64,000 bases of DNA, taken from contig CAJQTY010000001.1 in NCBI GenBank assembly GCA_907163075.1, positions 3,286,001 to 3,350,000 on the forward strand, in the 5' to 3' direction. The stretch is from an uncultured Rhodocyclaceae bacterium (GTDB lineage Bacteria; Pseudomonadota; Gammaproteobacteria; Burkholderiales; Rhodocyclaceae). The notes below the pieces were generated by a model. The model was not told the origin of the DNA, ran no database searches, and saw only the letters and a program-made list of their open reading frames with translations. The translations under genes were made by a program, and so were the position numbers. Each line of letters begins with the position of its first letter. Position 1 is the stretch's first letter. Positions 17,167 through 27,275 of this stretch are shown here, piece after piece.

Positions 17167-18041
17167 GCCAGCGTTCCCCCCGCGTTCCGGGCAGCCTCAG
17201 CGACGACACGCTCAGCCAGGGTACGGATGATCTGCATGCGGAACTCCTTGGAAGCACGCCATGAGGTACGCGGGGCAACGTCCTGAACCACGGCATCACG
17301 AATCGCTCCCAGCGTTTCGTGATTCAGCGGTTTGCCGAGCGCCGCGGCCTCGGCGGCTTTGGCACGAATCGGCGTCGGTGCGGCCACGCCATAGGCGAGT
17401 CTGAGCATCGTGAAGCGGCCTTCATCAAGGCGGCACGCCGCCGCGCAGTTGATGGTTGAAATATCCATGGCGCCACGCATCGCATACTTGTAGAAGCTGG
17501 CGCCGATATCCAGGTAATCGGCCTGATTGAAATGAAAGGCGACGGCGATTTCGTCGTGTGCCAGCGCTACCTTGCCCGGCCCGGTGTAAAAGCTTTCGAG
17601 CGGAGTAAAGCGGACGCCGTCCAACGTGGCGATTTCCATCCGGGCACCCAGCACGATTGAAATCGGCGCCGAGTCGGCACAATTGGCGCCGTTGCAGATG
17701 TTTCCGCCAATCGTGGCGACGTTGCGTATCTGCGGCCCGGCAATGTTCGATACGGCCAGAGCAAGAGATGGGATGTGCTGTCTGACCAGCGGCGATTCGA
17801 TGATTTGCGTGAATGTGCTGCCGCTACCGATGCGGATGGTTCCGTCATCAAGCTGTGTGATGCCGCCCAGTTCCGGCAGTCCATGAATATCGACGAGGTC
17901 ACGATATTTCTTGCTCATATGGTGCAACTGGACCAGGACGTCGGTTCCCCCGGCAATGAGCCGGGCATCGGGGTTTTCGCTCAGGCGCTGCACGGCGTCG
18001 GACACGCTGTGCGCTTTGTAATAGTGCTCAATGTCGTACAA
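17163..18041 (-). CDS. xdhB: Xanthine dehydrogenase FAD-binding subunit
   Basis: A 292-residue FAD subunit with the two usual flavin motifs, [13 protein letters not shown] (about residues 28-40) and [15 protein letters not shown] (about 107-121). A second region [13 protein letters not shown] and a C-terminal CO-dehydrogenase flavoprotein domain complete it. It passes electrons from the iron-sulfur subunit to NAD+ or another carrier. The start is a TTG at 18041 with AGGAGACTGG upstream. It lies nine bases after xdhA and overlaps xdhC by four bases, so the three subunits are translated together. Confidence 0.92.
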   Translation of the reverse strand: MYDIEHYYKAHSVSDAVQRLSENPDARLIAGGTDVLVQLHHMSKKYRDLVDIHGLPELGGITQLDDGTIRIGSGSTFTQIIESPLVRQHIPSLALAVSNIAGPQIRNVATIGGNICNGANCADSAPISIVLGARMEIATLDGVRFTPLESFYTGPGKVALAHDEIAVAFHFNQADYLDIGASFYKYAMRGAMDISTINCAAACRLDEGRFTMLRLAYGVAAPTPIRAKAAEAAALGKPLNHETLGAIRDAVVQDVAPRTSWRASKEFRMQIIRTLAERVVAEAARNAGGTLA

Positions 18042-18050
18042 ACCAGTCTC

Positions 18051-20330
18051 CTAGATCAGTCCGGCCCGCGCCAGGTGCTCGTACAAGCGCTTGGGCGTGA
18101 TCGGCAACTCATCAATCCTGACTCCGGCCGCCATCCAGATCGCGTTGCGCAGCGCCGGACCGGGCGAAATGATCGGCGGCTCGCCGAGCGATTTGTTGCC
18201 AAAGGCCGATTGCGGCTCATGCGTTTCGACGAAGGAGCAATGCAGGTCGGGCAAGTCGAGAATCGTCGGAAATTTGTAATCAAGCAGGTTGTCGTTAAGG
18301 ACGATGCCGGTTTTCGCGTCGATAAGCATCTCTTCGAACAGCGCACCGCCGATCGCCATGCCCATGCCGCCATGAACCTGCCCTTCGGCCAGTTGCGGAT
18401 TCAGGATGCGCCCGGAATCGTGCAGATTCAGAATGTCCTTGATCGTCACCTTGCACAAGGGCATATCGACCTCGACCTCGACAAACGTGCAGCCAAACGA
18501 GGGGGGATTTGTCCGTGTCTTGTGCGACGATTCGGCGAAAAACGGCTGGCCCTGGTCCTGGTTGTAGTAGGCGTCCATCGACACCTCGCGCATTTCGTAA
18601 AGCACGTAATCCGGTCGACTGCCGTACACGACCTTGCCATCGCGGATGCTCAGGTTCCGGGCCGGCTGCCCGCTCATCAAGGCGGCGTGCGCGACGATCT
18701 TTTCCTTCAGGAGCGTCGCGGCTTCCAGGATGGCCGGTCCCACGGTATAGCTCTGGCGCGACGCGAAAGCACCGGGATCGAACGGGGATATATCGGTATC
18801 CTGGGTCGAGATCGTGCGCACCCAGGTGTCGGGAATGCACAGGACATCAGCCGCCATCTGGGCAAAGACGGTATCGGACCCCTGCCCGATCTCGGTGGCG
18901 CTGACCTGCAGATTGACCGTCCCATCCTGATTCATCACCAGCCGTGCACCGGAGACTTCAACACAGGCCGGATAGGTGTTGGAACCATAGCTGAAGCAGG
19001 CAACGCCCACACCGCGCCGGATCGGGCCCTTGTGCTCGACACAGGCGGCGCGGCGTTTGTCCCACTCGAACATTTCCCGCCCCCGGGTCAGGCATTCGGT
19101 GATACCGCAGCTCTTTATTTCCTTCTTGTTGACCGGGTTGAAATCGCCCAGCTGCGCCACGTTCTTCAGCCGGAAGTCCACCGGATCCATGCCCAGTTTT
19201 TGCGCGGCTTCTTCCACCAGAGACTCAAGCGCAAACGTGGCCTGCGGCGCTCCGTAGCCGCGCATGGCGCCGGCGTTGGGCAAATTGGAATAGAAGGTCA
19301 GCGCCTTGTAACCGAACACCAGGCGCGGATAGATGTAGGGAATCTTGTTGGCCGCCGCAGCCGCAATGGAATGGCCGTGCGACGCGTAGCCTCCCGTGTT
19401 CGACTTGACATCCAGCGCATACGCCTTGATTACCCCGTCCCGGCTGACGCCAATTTTCCCCTTGATATCGAACGAATGACGCGTCCGGCTGGCGGTAAAG
19501 CACTCCTCGCGCGTCAGTTCGATCTTGACCGGAATGCCGCCCAGTTTCATCGTCAGAAAGGCGCACATCGGCTCTTCAAGCACATCCTGCTTGCAGCCGA
19601 AACCGCCACCCAGGTAGGGCTTGATAACGCGAACGTGCGACCATGGAATACCCAGCGAAATGCCCACGACCCGGCGCACGATGTGCGGGATCTGCGTGCT
19701 GCTGACGATGATGATGTGATCGTCCTTCTCCATGTAGGCATAGGAGACCACGGTTTCCATGTGGCAATGCTGATGAATCGGCGTGTGATAGGCGCCTTCA
19801 AGCACGAAGTCCGATTCGGCGAACGCCTGCTCGAGATCGCCGGTGGCGATAGCCTGCTGCTTGAGTACGTTGCCGCCGGGGTGAAGCGGGTAGGCTCCTT
19901 CGGCCAATGCCTGGTCGGCAGTGGTCATCACCGGCAATTCCTCGTAGTCGACCTCGACCAGTTCAACCGCTCTCTCGGCGGTCAACTGATTGCAGGCCAC
20001 GACAATCGCCACCGCATCGCCCTGGTGACGCACATGGTCGGTCAGCAAATACCTGTCGGCAACATCGAGTTTGTTGGGATCGAGCGAGTGCGCATGTCCT
20101 GCGGTCGGAAAAATGAATTCAGGCACATCATCGTAGGTGAAAACCGCATCCACACCGGGATAGGTCTGCGCCTTGCTGATATCTATGCGCTTGACCTTGC
20201 CGTGCGCAATCGGGCTGCGGACATACTTGGCAAAACGCATGCCGAGCATCGTGAAGTCGTCTGTGTAACGCGCCTTGCCGGTTACTTTTGCTTGCGCATC
20301 AACACGATTGGATGAGGATCCTAAAGACAT
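18051..20330 (-). CDS. xdhA: Xanthine dehydrogenase molybdopterin-binding subunit
   Basis: A 759-residue large subunit, near the E. coli XdhA length (752). It begins with the typical RVDAQAKVTGKARYTDD. Cofactor and active-site motifs: GGGFGCKQD, GAMRGYGAPQ (Arg near the substrate) and the catalytic Glu in KSLGEPPIISPG near the C-terminus. AGAGG is found five bases before the ATG. The gene heads xdhABC, with a possible sigma-54 promoter at 20384-20399. Together with MocA and YqeB/YqeC this points to a molybdopterin-cytosine-dinucleotide enzyme acting on purines. Confidence 0.93.
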   Translation of the reverse strand: MSLGSSSNRVDAQAKVTGKARYTDDFTMLGMRFAKYVRSPIAHGKVKRIDISKAQTYPGVDAVFTYDDVPEFIFPTAGHAHSLDPNKLDVADRYLLTDHVRHQGDAVAIVVACNQLTAERAVELVEVDYEELPVMTTADQALAEGAYPLHPGGNVLKQQAIATGDLEQAFAESDFVLEGAYHTPIHQHCHMETVVSYAYMEKDDHIIIVSSTQIPHIVRRVVGISLGIPWSHVRVIKPYLGGGFGCKQDVLEEPMCAFLTMKLGGIPVKIELTREECFTASRTRHSFDIKGKIGVSRDGVIKAYALDVKSNTGGYASHGHSIAAAAANKIPYIYPRLVFGYKALTFYSNLPNAGAMRGYGAPQATFALESLVEEAAQKLGMDPVDFRLKNVAQLGDFNPVNKKEIKSCGITECLTRGREMFEWDKRRAACVEHKGPIRRGVGVACFSYGSNTYPACVEVSGARLVMNQDGTVNLQVSATEIGQGSDTVFAQMAADVLCIPDTWVRTISTQDTDISPFDPGAFASRQSYTVGPAILEAATLLKEKIVAHAALMSGQPARNLSIRDGKVVYGSRPDYVLYEMREVSMDAYYNQDQGQPFFAESSHKTRTNPPSFGCTFVEVEVDMPLCKVTIKDILNLHDSGRILNPQLAEGQVHGGMGMAIGGALFEEMLIDAKTGIVLNDNLLDYKFPTILDLPDLHCSFVETHEPQSAFGNKSLGEPPIISPGPALRNAIWMAAGVRIDELPITPKRLYEHLARAGLI

Positions 20331-20383
20331 ATACCCTCTGCGGAAAAGATTGCGAAACGCTGTCCTGCAATCCGTGAATTTGC

Positions 20384-20399
20384 AGCAAACAGAGGACCG
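20384..20399 (-). promoter_or_regulatory. Possible sigma-54 promoter upstream of xdhA
   Basis: Read leftwards, CGGTCCTCTGTTTGCT has GG and GC ten bases apart and a good TTTGCT -12 half, but the -24 half lacks the usual TGGCAC. The distance to the xdhA start suits a promoter. No palindrome was found nearby. The alternative is read-through from the DCase gene upstream. Confidence 0.35.
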
Positions 20400-20465
20400 G
20401 GATTCAGGTCCATGGTGATCAAGGCAATCATTCTTTCTGGCACCCTTTGCGCAGGGCGGGAAAAA

Positions 20466-21419
20466 TCAGGTTTTCAGAGTATCGACCCCGCCCTTGGTTT
20501 CACAGATCAAACCGTAGGTGTCCGGCTCGCGGTGCTGTTCGAAGTTGAAAACATTGTCCCTGATTTCGCTGCATCGGTCGAGATCGCAGGATGCGGTGGC
20601 CAACTCGTCGCCAAGGGTTGAACACATCGTGACAATCTCGCCCGTCGGGGCAATGATGCAACTCTGTCCAAGCAATTCGCTCCCCTCCTCGTCGCCCGCC
20701 TTGGCAACGCCAACAATCCACATTCCATTCTGGTAACCCCCGGCCTGTAGCGAGAGGTGGTTGTGAAACGCCTGAAGGTGATCGTGCTCGGGCGCCTGCG
20801 AATAATGAACCGGCGTGTTATAGCCGATAAAGGTCATTTCCACGCCTTGCAGGCCAAGCACGCGATAGGTTTCCGGCCAGCGCCGGTCGTTGCACAAGGC
20901 CATTCCGAAAACCCCTTGATGGCCGCCAATGCTCGTATGGAAGGCTGGGAAACCGAAGTTGCCGCGTTCAAAATAACGCTTCTCCAGATGCTGGAAACGG
21001 CGCCAGGGCTCGTTCTCCGTATGGCCAGGCAGGTGGATTTTTCGGTATTTGCCGATGATTTCGGCGTGCTTGTTAACCAGGATCGAGGTGTTGTAATGGT
21101 GAACGCCATCGCTTTCCACGGCCAGTTCGGCATATCCCAGGTAGAAACCAATAGCCAGCCGCCTGGCCTCGTCGAACAGTGCCTGTGTCTCCGGACCGGG
21201 CATCTCGCGCTCAAACCAGCAATCGACTTCATCCTGACTTTCAAAGTACCAGCGCGGGAAAAAGGTGGTCAGGGCCAGTTCCGGGAAGGCCACGAGGTCG
21301 CAACCGCGAGACCTGGCCTCGCGCATCAATTCGATGAGGCGGACAACGACGGCGCGACGGCTTTCGTTGCGGGAGATCGGGCCAAGCTGGGCTGCTCCGA
21401 TGATTATCCTGCGGCTCAC
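20466..21419 (-). CDS. N-carbamoyl-D-amino acid hydrolase (nitrilase superfamily)
   Basis: A 317-residue nitrilase-fold amidase, very similar in pattern to the Agrobacterium D-carbamoylase (304). The Glu-Lys-Cys triad is visible in VAFPELALTTFFPRWYFE (Glu), GKYRKIHLPGH (Lys) and ALCNDRRWPE (Cys). It also has YNTPVHYSQAPEHDHL and the C-terminal EQHREPDTYGLI. It would split an N-carbamoyl (ureido) acid into amino acid, CO2 and NH3. The start is GTG at 21419 with AGGAGG upstream. In this cluster the substrate is likely a ureido product of purine ring opening rather than a true D-amino acid derivative. It ends 135 bases before xdhA. Confidence 0.9.
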   Translation of the reverse strand: MSRRIIIGAAQLGPISRNESRRAVVVRLIELMREARSRGCDLVAFPELALTTFFPRWYFESQDEVDCWFEREMPGPETQALFDEARRLAIGFYLGYAELAVESDGVHHYNTSILVNKHAEIIGKYRKIHLPGHTENEPWRRFQHLEKRYFERGNFGFPAFHTSIGGHQGVFGMALCNDRRWPETYRVLGLQGVEMTFIGYNTPVHYSQAPEHDHLQAFHNHLSLQAGGYQNGMWIVGVAKAGDEEGSELLGQSCIIAPTGEIVTMCSTLGDELATASCDLDRCSEIRDNVFNFEQHREPDTYGLICETKGGVDTLKT

Positions 21420-21434
21420 GAGAGTCCTCCTGAC

Positions 21435-22682
21435 TTATTGTCTGCCGCCTGCGCAGCCTGCAAGCTCGCACAGCACCGAGAGCAGAACATTGGCCCCGGC
21501 TTCGATATGCCGGGGATGGGAATATTCCAGCACATTGTGACTGATGCCATCGACGCTGGGAATAAATATCATCGCCGTCGGGCACAGCGGCGCCAGCATC
21601 TGTGCATCATGCCCGGCGCCACTGGGCATGCGGCGCGTGGACAAGCCGTGGTCCCGCGCGTGGCGTTCGATGCAGGCCGTCATTTCCGGCGCAAAAACAA
21701 CCGGTTCGAAACGCGCGAGGCGGCGCGTGGCGATCTTTACCTTTTCGCTGACACGCAGTGTTTCGAGGAAGGCTTCCAGGCGTAATTCAGCGCTGCGTAA
21801 CAGGTTTTCATCGGTATTGCGCAGATCGACGGTGAGCGTGGCGCGCTTGGGAACCACGTTCACCAGATTGGGGAAAAACTCGATGCGCCCCACCGTGGAC
21901 ACCTGGTTACCGCCAAATTCATTCGCCAGCCCGCGCACGAAATGGATGATGGCGCCTGCCGCCCATCCCGCGTCGTGCCGCAGCGCCATCGGCGTGGTGC
22001 CGGCATGGTTCGAGGTTCCGTGAATTTCGATCTCTGTCCAGGATATGCCCTGCACCGATTCGACGACACCGATTTCAATGCCGGCGAGGTCGAGCACCGG
22101 ACCCTGCTCCACGTGCAGTTCGACGAAGGCGCGCGGCGCCGGGGCGGGTACCGGCGCGTCGCCGGCGTAGCCGATGCGCAACAGGTTTTCCTCGACCGTC
22201 GAGCCGTCGATACCGACGGTCTGCAAGGCCTCGTCCAGTCCCAGCACACCGGTGAATACCAGGCTGCCCATCATGTCGGGCGCAAACCGCGCGCCTTCCT
22301 CATTGGTAAAGAAAGCCACCGAAAGCGGATACTCGGTTTCGAGACCCGCTTCGTTCAGCGTCGCGATGACTTCGAGCCCGCCAAGCACGCCGAGGTTGCC
22401 ATCATAGCGGCCGCCGGTACGAACGGTATCGATATGCGAACCGGTCATCACTGCCGGGCCGGATTGACGACCCGCACGCGTTCCGACGACATTTCCGATG
22501 GCATCAATTCGGATTTCGAGATTGAGCTCGCGCATCCACCCACAGACCAGATCACGACCGGCCTTGTCGGCGTCTGAAAGCGCCAGCCGAGCACACCCGC
22601 CCCCTTCGATCGCGCCGATCTCCGCAAGGCGGGCGATGCGCTGGTTTAGCCGTTCGCCATTGATTTCAAGTTTCTTTTTCAT
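21435..22682 (-). CDS. M20-family N-carbamoyl amino acid hydrolase / allantoate amidohydrolase-like
   Basis: A 415-residue two-metal amidohydrolase of the hydantoinase/carbamoylase group. Metal ligands are visible in TGSHIDTVRTGGRYDGNLGVLGG, FTNEEGARFAP, ELHVEQGPVL and the C-terminal GISHNVLEYSHPR. The dimerisation lid motif GTSNHAGTTPM is present. GGRYDGNLGVLGGLEV is more like L-carbamoylase/beta-ureidopropionase than classical AllC, but the precise substrate cannot be told. It sits 15 bases upstream of the D-carbamoylase gene, so two unrelated carbamoyl hydrolases are made together. Confidence 0.85.
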   Translation of the reverse strand: MKKKLEINGERLNQRIARLAEIGAIEGGGCARLALSDADKAGRDLVCGWMRELNLEIRIDAIGNVVGTRAGRQSGPAVMTGSHIDTVRTGGRYDGNLGVLGGLEVIATLNEAGLETEYPLSVAFFTNEEGARFAPDMMGSLVFTGVLGLDEALQTVGIDGSTVEENLLRIGYAGDAPVPAPAPRAFVELHVEQGPVLDLAGIEIGVVESVQGISWTEIEIHGTSNHAGTTPMALRHDAGWAAGAIIHFVRGLANEFGGNQVSTVGRIEFFPNLVNVVPKRATLTVDLRNTDENLLRSAELRLEAFLETLRVSEKVKIATRRLARFEPVVFAPEMTACIERHARDHGLSTRRMPSGAGHDAQMLAPLCPTAMIFIPSVDGISHNVLEYSHPRHIEAGANVLLSVLCELAGCAGGRQ

Positions 22683-22732
22683 TTATGGCTCTTGCTCAAA
22701 AGGATTGACCCAATGGCGGACGAAATGCTCCT

Positions 22733-24040
22733 CTATCGTTCGACGCCGGAGAAAATGACTGCGACCTGCCCATTAACTGGTGCAGCGAGCAAGCCGGCAA
22801 GCCCCGCGCTGCCTGTCGCTGAAACGCGTATGCCGGTTTGGCTGCGCGCCAGTTCATGAGCACGGATCAAGGCATCTTCGCTCACAACCAGCGAATTTCC
22901 GCCGGTAAGCCGCATGAATTTGACGATTTCGAACCAGTCGTAGGTTTCGTCATCAAGAATACCGTGGGCAACGCTGACCGGCGCCACTTCCCAGGGCCAC
23001 ATGAAACGGCTGCGGTGATGCGCCGCCTCATTCACGTCGATCCTTTCCATGCGCTGCCAGGCCCGGTCAAGCGGTGCGCAACCCGCGGATTGCACGGCAA
23101 GAAGCCGCGGTGCACGGGTGATGATACCGATGTTGGCGGCCATGGCAAAACCCTGGGCCAGCGCGCTAGCCAGGGCGCCGCCGCCAACCTGGACAAAGAC
23201 GGCATCCGGGGTTTGATGCGCCGCCGCGAAGGCTTCGGCCATCTCGAATGCAAGTGTTCGACCGCCTTCAATCGCCAGGCCGTTCTCCGATCCTTGTACG
23301 CCAAACGGGATTGCCCCGGCGCTGACCGCCTCACGAAAACGCAAAAAGCACGGATCCCCCGCCTCGGCAGGATCGCGTTCGCAGACGGTAATACGGGCAC
23401 CAAGATCCTTGAGTCGGCTGACAACCTTCGGGCTCGCGTCCGTCGGGATGAAGACGTCAAGTGGCCAATCGGCGGCACGGGCAATCACCGCCGCGGCCAA
23501 TGCCGCGTTGCCGCAGGAAGCAATGGCCAGGCGGCGCACCTCGATTCCCTCGCCAACCGCCAGGCGCGCCGCCTTGAGCACACGCAGGTAGAGCATGGCG
23601 CCCATCAGGTGGCGCGCCTTGTGCGAACCGGAAACGTTTCCAGTCTCGTCCTTGACCCACAGCGCGCCTTCAAGCCCGATGGATTGGCTCAGCGCGGGCT
23701 GGATAGCCATGGGGGTGACGCGAAAACCGCAGCCATCGACCGCGACCAACGCATCATCAAGACGCCCGACGATCTCGTCCCACGCCGAGTCCGAAAGGTT
23801 TGCCTTGCGCGCCAGGCGATACGGCGAAAGCAGGTTTCGATAACGCAGAAAGGGATTCTCCGCGAGACCGAAGTTCTTGTGCACCGTAAAACTTTCAATG
23901 AACCCATCCATCGGTACCAGCAGATGATCAATGTCATCACCTGTGGCACCGGCCTGCGGACAGCGAAATGGCAGCGCCAGTTCGGCGTCGACGATTGCGC
24001 CGCAGCCATGGCACACAAAGCTGATGGCCGGATTGATCAT
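22733..24040 (-). CDS. PLP-dependent fold-type II enzyme, threonine synthase-like
   Basis: A 435-residue enzyme of the tryptophan synthase beta/threonine synthase superfamily. The N-terminus has CHGCG (residues 10-14) and a further Cys27, a remnant zinc-ribbon like that of threonine synthases. The Schiff-base Lys is K141 in [11 protein letters not shown], the phosphate loop is ASCGNAALA (about 172-180), and a Gly-rich loop [10 protein letters not shown] binds PLP. It overlaps the upstream gene by four bases, implying coupled products. Threonine biosynthesis is unlikely in this setting; an ammonia-lyase or deaminating step on 2,3-diaminopropionate or a related amino acid is proposed. The function is not proven. 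Confidence 0.8.
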   Translation of the reverse strand: MINPAISFVCHGCGAIVDAELALPFRCPQAGATGDDIDHLLVPMDGFIESFTVHKNFGLAENPFLRYRNLLSPYRLARKANLSDSAWDEIVGRLDDALVAVDGCGFRVTPMAIQPALSQSIGLEGALWVKDETGNVSGSHKARHLMGAMLYLRVLKAARLAVGEGIEVRRLAIASCGNAALAAAVIARAADWPLDVFIPTDASPKVVSRLKDLGARITVCERDPAEAGDPCFLRFREAVSAGAIPFGVQGSENGLAIEGGRTLAFEMAEAFAAAHQTPDAVFVQVGGGALASALAQGFAMAANIGIITRAPRLLAVQSAGCAPLDRAWQRMERIDVNEAAHHRSRFMWPWEVAPVSVAHGILDDETYDWFEIVKFMRLTGGNSLVVSEDALIRAHELARSQTGIRVSATGSAGLAGLLAAPVNGQVAVIFSGVER

Positions 24041-25542
24041 GCGCCCAGCACTTTATCAACGCCGGTTTCAGCATTGAATTTGGTGATCATGGCGTCCCAT
24101 GCAGGAACCAGATCCTGCAGACCATCCCAAAACGACTGCTTCTTCCGTGCGGAAAATTCGTCGAGCGAAACCCCCTGCTGCTCGACCCAGGTGAAGTAAC
24201 CAAGGTTGAATACGCGCTGACGATTGGCATGCGTCATCTCCAGCAGGTGATCGGTGGTGGTTGCGGCCAGGGAGCGACCCCAGATTTCGCCGGCAGAAAC
24301 GGCGTCGAAGCCGTTGCCGTAGTGACGCGCGAGGGTCTTGGCGATCTCGCTGCCGTACATCGCTGCGCCGCTGGTTGCGACGGTGAGGATAATGTCTTCT
24401 GATCCAAGGTCGTAGTGACGGGCTGTCTTGATTGCGGCGAGCATGTTGCAGATGGAAGACAGGCCCATATTGGCCAGGCGCTGAACTAACCCGGCGTCGA
24501 TCCCGCGCCGTTCGACCAGGTATTTCCGGCCTTCCTCGGTATTGAACAGCACCAGCAGGCTGTCGGTGTGCAGATCGCTAATGCCGGCAACCAAGTCGGT
24601 ATTCATGACATTGTGGATATAGGGAACGTGTTTGTCGCCGATGCCCTGAATATTGTGTTCGCCAAACCCGTTGCATAGCAGCGTCGGACATTCCACGGCC
24701 TCGACGGCAACGATTCGCGCCCCAAGGCTCTGTTTGAGATGGTCACCTGCGGCGAGTGTTCCGGCCGAACCCGACGCCGAGACGTAGGCGGACAATCTTG
24801 CGCCCGGACGGCCTTTTGCCAGCGCATCGAAAAGCTTTTCCATTGCAGCACCGGTGCAATTGCGATGCACCAGATAATTCCCGAATTCGCAGAACTGGTT
24901 GAAGATAATGTTGGCCGGATCGCGATCAAGAGCAGCGCAGGTATCGTAAATTTCCTTGACGTTGCTCTCCGAGCCTGGGGTGCGGACGATATCTGAAGGA
25001 TCGACAACCCACTTGTCCAGCCAGTCGAAGCGCTCCTTGCTCATGTTTTCCGGCAATACCGCGATGCCGTGACAACCGAGAATACGCGAGATGGCGACGC
25101 CGCCACGGCAGTAATTACCCGTTGAAGGCCACACCGCGCGGTGATGGATCGGATCGAATTGTCCGGTCACCAGCCGTGGCACCAGGCAACCGTAGGCGGC
25201 CAGCACCTTGTGCGCGTTGATCATGGGAAACTTGTTACCCAACGCCAGCACGATACGTGCTTTGACACCCGTCAGTTCGGGCGGCAGTTCGATATGCTCC
25301 GGCACCTCGGTCAGGCCGGTACGCTGGTCGTCGTTGAACCAATGAACCCGGAATAGATTGAGCGGATGCGGGCTATCAGGACTCACGTCCCTGAGCTTCG
25401 CCCGAATGGCGGCAGGAATGGTCGACGGATCCTTGAGCTGGCCGATGGTCGGCAAAAGTACTCCCGCTTCACGAAAACGAGCGACGGTATTTTGATAAAC
25501 ATTGCTATCAACTACTGAACGTTCAAGACCTAGGCGGGCCAT
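24037..25542 (-). CDS. PLP-dependent fold-type II enzyme, cysteine synthase-like, unknown substrate
   Basis: A 501-residue protein, longer than usual for the PALP family (300-420). The likely Schiff-base Lys is K112 in [14 protein letters not shown]. The phosphate-binding loop is STGNYCRGG (140-148), and a Gly/Ser-rich segment [12 protein letters not shown] is near 255. An extra N-terminal region of about 90 residues and a C-terminal tail (about 440-501) are not typical. AAGGAG precedes the ATG. It is first in the leftward run that continues to xdhD, and the next PLP gene overlaps it. It may replace YgeX or act in sequence with its partner. I do not recognise a characterised family member. 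Confidence 0.75.
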   Translation of the reverse strand: MARLGLERSVVDSNVYQNTVARFREAGVLLPTIGQLKDPSTIPAAIRAKLRDVSPDSPHPLNLFRVHWFNDDQRTGLTEVPEHIELPPELTGVKARIVLALGNKFPMINAHKVLAAYGCLVPRLVTGQFDPIHHRAVWPSTGNYCRGGVAISRILGCHGIAVLPENMSKERFDWLDKWVVDPSDIVRTPGSESNVKEIYDTCAALDRDPANIIFNQFCEFGNYLVHRNCTGAAMEKLFDALAKGRPGARLSAYVSASGSAGTLAAGDHLKQSLGARIVAVEAVECPTLLCNGFGEHNIQGIGDKHVPYIHNVMNTDLVAGISDLHTDSLLVLFNTEEGRKYLVERRGIDAGLVQRLANMGLSSICNMLAAIKTARHYDLGSEDIILTVATSGAAMYGSEIAKTLARHYGNGFDAVSAGEIWGRSLAATTTDHLLEMTHANRQRVFNLGYFTWVEQQGVSLDEFSARKKQSFWDGLQDLVPAWDAMITKFNAETGVDKVLGA

Positions 25543-25844
25543 TTCACTGCTCCTTCGAATTGATGGAATACGGATTGAATGCTTTGAGTCTGGCGGGAAA
25601 AAATAGGGCGTTCGTCATGTCCAGGCAATCACGCGCTTGCTCTTTAATGATTGTGACTGCATGGCGTTGTGCGGCTCGTTTTCCTTCGGTTAAAATCAGC
25701 GGCGCATTTTTTGCGTAACAGCACAGCCCGGGATGCTCGGCAACGTGGTGCTCGCCTCTGGCACAACCAGCGGGATTCGGCCTCGACTCTGATTGGAATC
25801 ATAAGCATTTTCCATGCCTTTTTTCATGTCATTATCGAGGTCTC
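25543..25844. other. Divergent promoter region between the PLP gene and the 8-oxoguanine deaminase gene
   Basis: About 300 bases with no coding signal. It must hold promoters for both directions. A rightward sigma-54 candidate is at 25700-25715; no leftward -24/-12 element with a convincing match was found, and no TTATCA-N3-TGATAA palindrome is present. Confidence 0.5.
25700..25715 (+). promoter_or_regulatory. Possible sigma-54 promoter of the 8-oxoguanine deaminase gene
   Basis: CGGCGCATTTTTTGCG has GG and GC separated by ten bases, with a good TTTTTTGC half. Transcription would begin about 120 bases before the ATG at 25845. The match is moderate. Confidence 0.4.
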
Positions 25845-27275
25845 ATGCCCACACTTCTGATTCAAAACGCCCATACCATTGCCACGCAGGATGACGCCTC
25901 CGGCGAACTGCGCAACGCATCCATCTACATTCGCGGACACCGGATCGAATTCATCGGCAAGGCAACGGACTTGCCCCCGGAAGCATTACGGGCGGATGAG
26001 GTCATTGACGCGCGTCGCCATCTCGTGACACCAGGGCTGATCAACACCCACCACCACATGTATCAGTCGCTTACGCGCGCGATTCCTTCCGTGCAAAATG
26101 CCGAGCTTTTTAGCTGGCTACGCGGGCTGTATCCCATCTGGTCAGGCCTCACGCCAGAAATGGTGTATGTCAGTACCCAAGTGGCCATGGCCGAATTGCT
26201 GCTGAGCGGGTGCACGACCAGCAGCGATCACCTTTATATCTATCCCAACGGCGTGCGGCTGGACGACAGCATCGAGGCGGCGGGCGAAATCGGCATGCGC
26301 TTTACCGCCACCCGCGGCAGCATGAGCGTCGGCCAAAGCCAGGGCGGCTTGCCACCGGACCGCGTGGTAGAGCGCGAAGATGACATCCTCGATGACACCC
26401 AGCGGGTCATCGAGCGCTACCACGACGCTGCGCATGGCGCCATGGTCAATATTGCGGTGGCGCCGTGCAGCCCGTTCAGTGTCAGTCGCGACCTGATGCG
26501 CGAGTCGGCACTGCTGGCCCGCCGCTATGGCGTGCGCCTGCACACGCACCTGGCCGAGAACGACCACGACATCGCCTATTCCAGAGAGAAGTTCAATTGC
26601 ACGCCGACACAGTACGCACAGGACCTGGGCTGGCTGGGGCACGATGTCTGGCACGCCCACTGCGTCAAACTGGACGAAGCCGGCATCGCGTTGTTCGCCG
26701 CCACCCGCACCGGCGTGGCGCATTGTCCGTGCAGCAATATGCGCCTGGCCAGCGGCATCGCTCCGATTCGCCGTATGCTTGATGCCGGCGTGCCCGTTGG
26801 CCTGGGGGTGGACGGCAGCGCCAGCAATGATGCCGCGCACATGGTCAATGAGGCGCGCCAGGCCCTGTTGCTCGCCCGCGTGGGCCGCGCCATGCAGGCA
26901 CCGGAACAGCGGGATGGAAGAACGTATTATGGCTGCGATCTGGGGCCAGCAGAAATGACCGCGCGCGACGCGCTGAACGTTGCCACCCGCGGTGGAGCGC
27001 AAGTTCTTGGCCGCGCTGACATTGGTCACCTGGCGGCAGGAATGTGCGCCGACCTGGCGCTGTTCGATCTGGGTAGCCTGGGCTTTGCCGGCGGTGCCGT
27101 GCATGACCCGGTCGGCAGCCTGCTATTGTGCGCCAGTCCGCCGGCCGACTACACCATCGTCAATGGCCGCGTGGTCGTACGCAAAGGTCATCTTGATACC
27201 CTGGATATGGGCCTGCTGCTGGAGCGGCACAATGCGCTGGCGACCCAGCTGGTCAGCCAGAATTTATCAATTTGA
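25845..27275 (+). CDS. 8-oxoguanine deaminase (ATZ/TRZ amidohydrolase)
   Basis: A 476-residue metal-dependent deaminase. Motifs: NTHHHMYQSLTR (about residue 67), SSDHLYIYPNG, HTHLAENDHDIAYS, HAHCVKLDE and GVDGSASNDAAHM. NTHHHMYQSLTR together with ELFSWLRGLYPIW is typical of bacterial 8-oxoguanine deaminases, which turn 8-oxoguanine into urate; guanine or isocytosine derivatives are alternatives. In this cluster it would feed oxidised guanine into the urate route. It lies opposite to the main leftward block, and its last codons overlap the palindrome at 27264-27278. Confidence 0.87.
   Translation: MPTLLIQNAHTIATQDDASGELRNASIYIRGHRIEFIGKATDLPPEALRADEVIDARRHLVTPGLINTHHHMYQSLTRAIPSVQNAELFSWLRGLYPIWSGLTPEMVYVSTQVAMAELLLSGCTTSSDHLYIYPNGVRLDDSIEAAGEIGMRFTATRGSMSVGQSQGGLPPDRVVEREDDILDDTQRVIERYHDAAHGAMVNIAVAPCSPFSVSRDLMRESALLARRYGVRLHTHLAENDHDIAYSREKFNCTPTQYAQDLGWLGHDVWHAHCVKLDEAGIALFAATRTGVAHCPCSNMRLASGIAPIRRMLDAGVPVGLGVDGSASNDAAHMVNEARQALLLARVGRAMQAPEQRDGRTYYGCDLGPAEMTARDALNVATRGGAQVLGRADIGHLAAGMCADLALFDLGSLGFAGGAVHDPVGSLLLCASPPADYTIVNGRVVVRKGHLDTLDMGLLLERHNALATQLVSQNLSI

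Noticed and set aside
17775-20315. An 846-residue rightward open frame opposite xdhA and xdhB
   Set aside because: The opposite strand encodes full xdhA with cofactor motifs; the frame has no recognisable protein features.
20441-20458. Sigma-54-like TGGCACC element on the + strand before the DCase 3' end
   Set aside because: The -12 half is wrong (GCGCA at that place) and no rightward gene follows.
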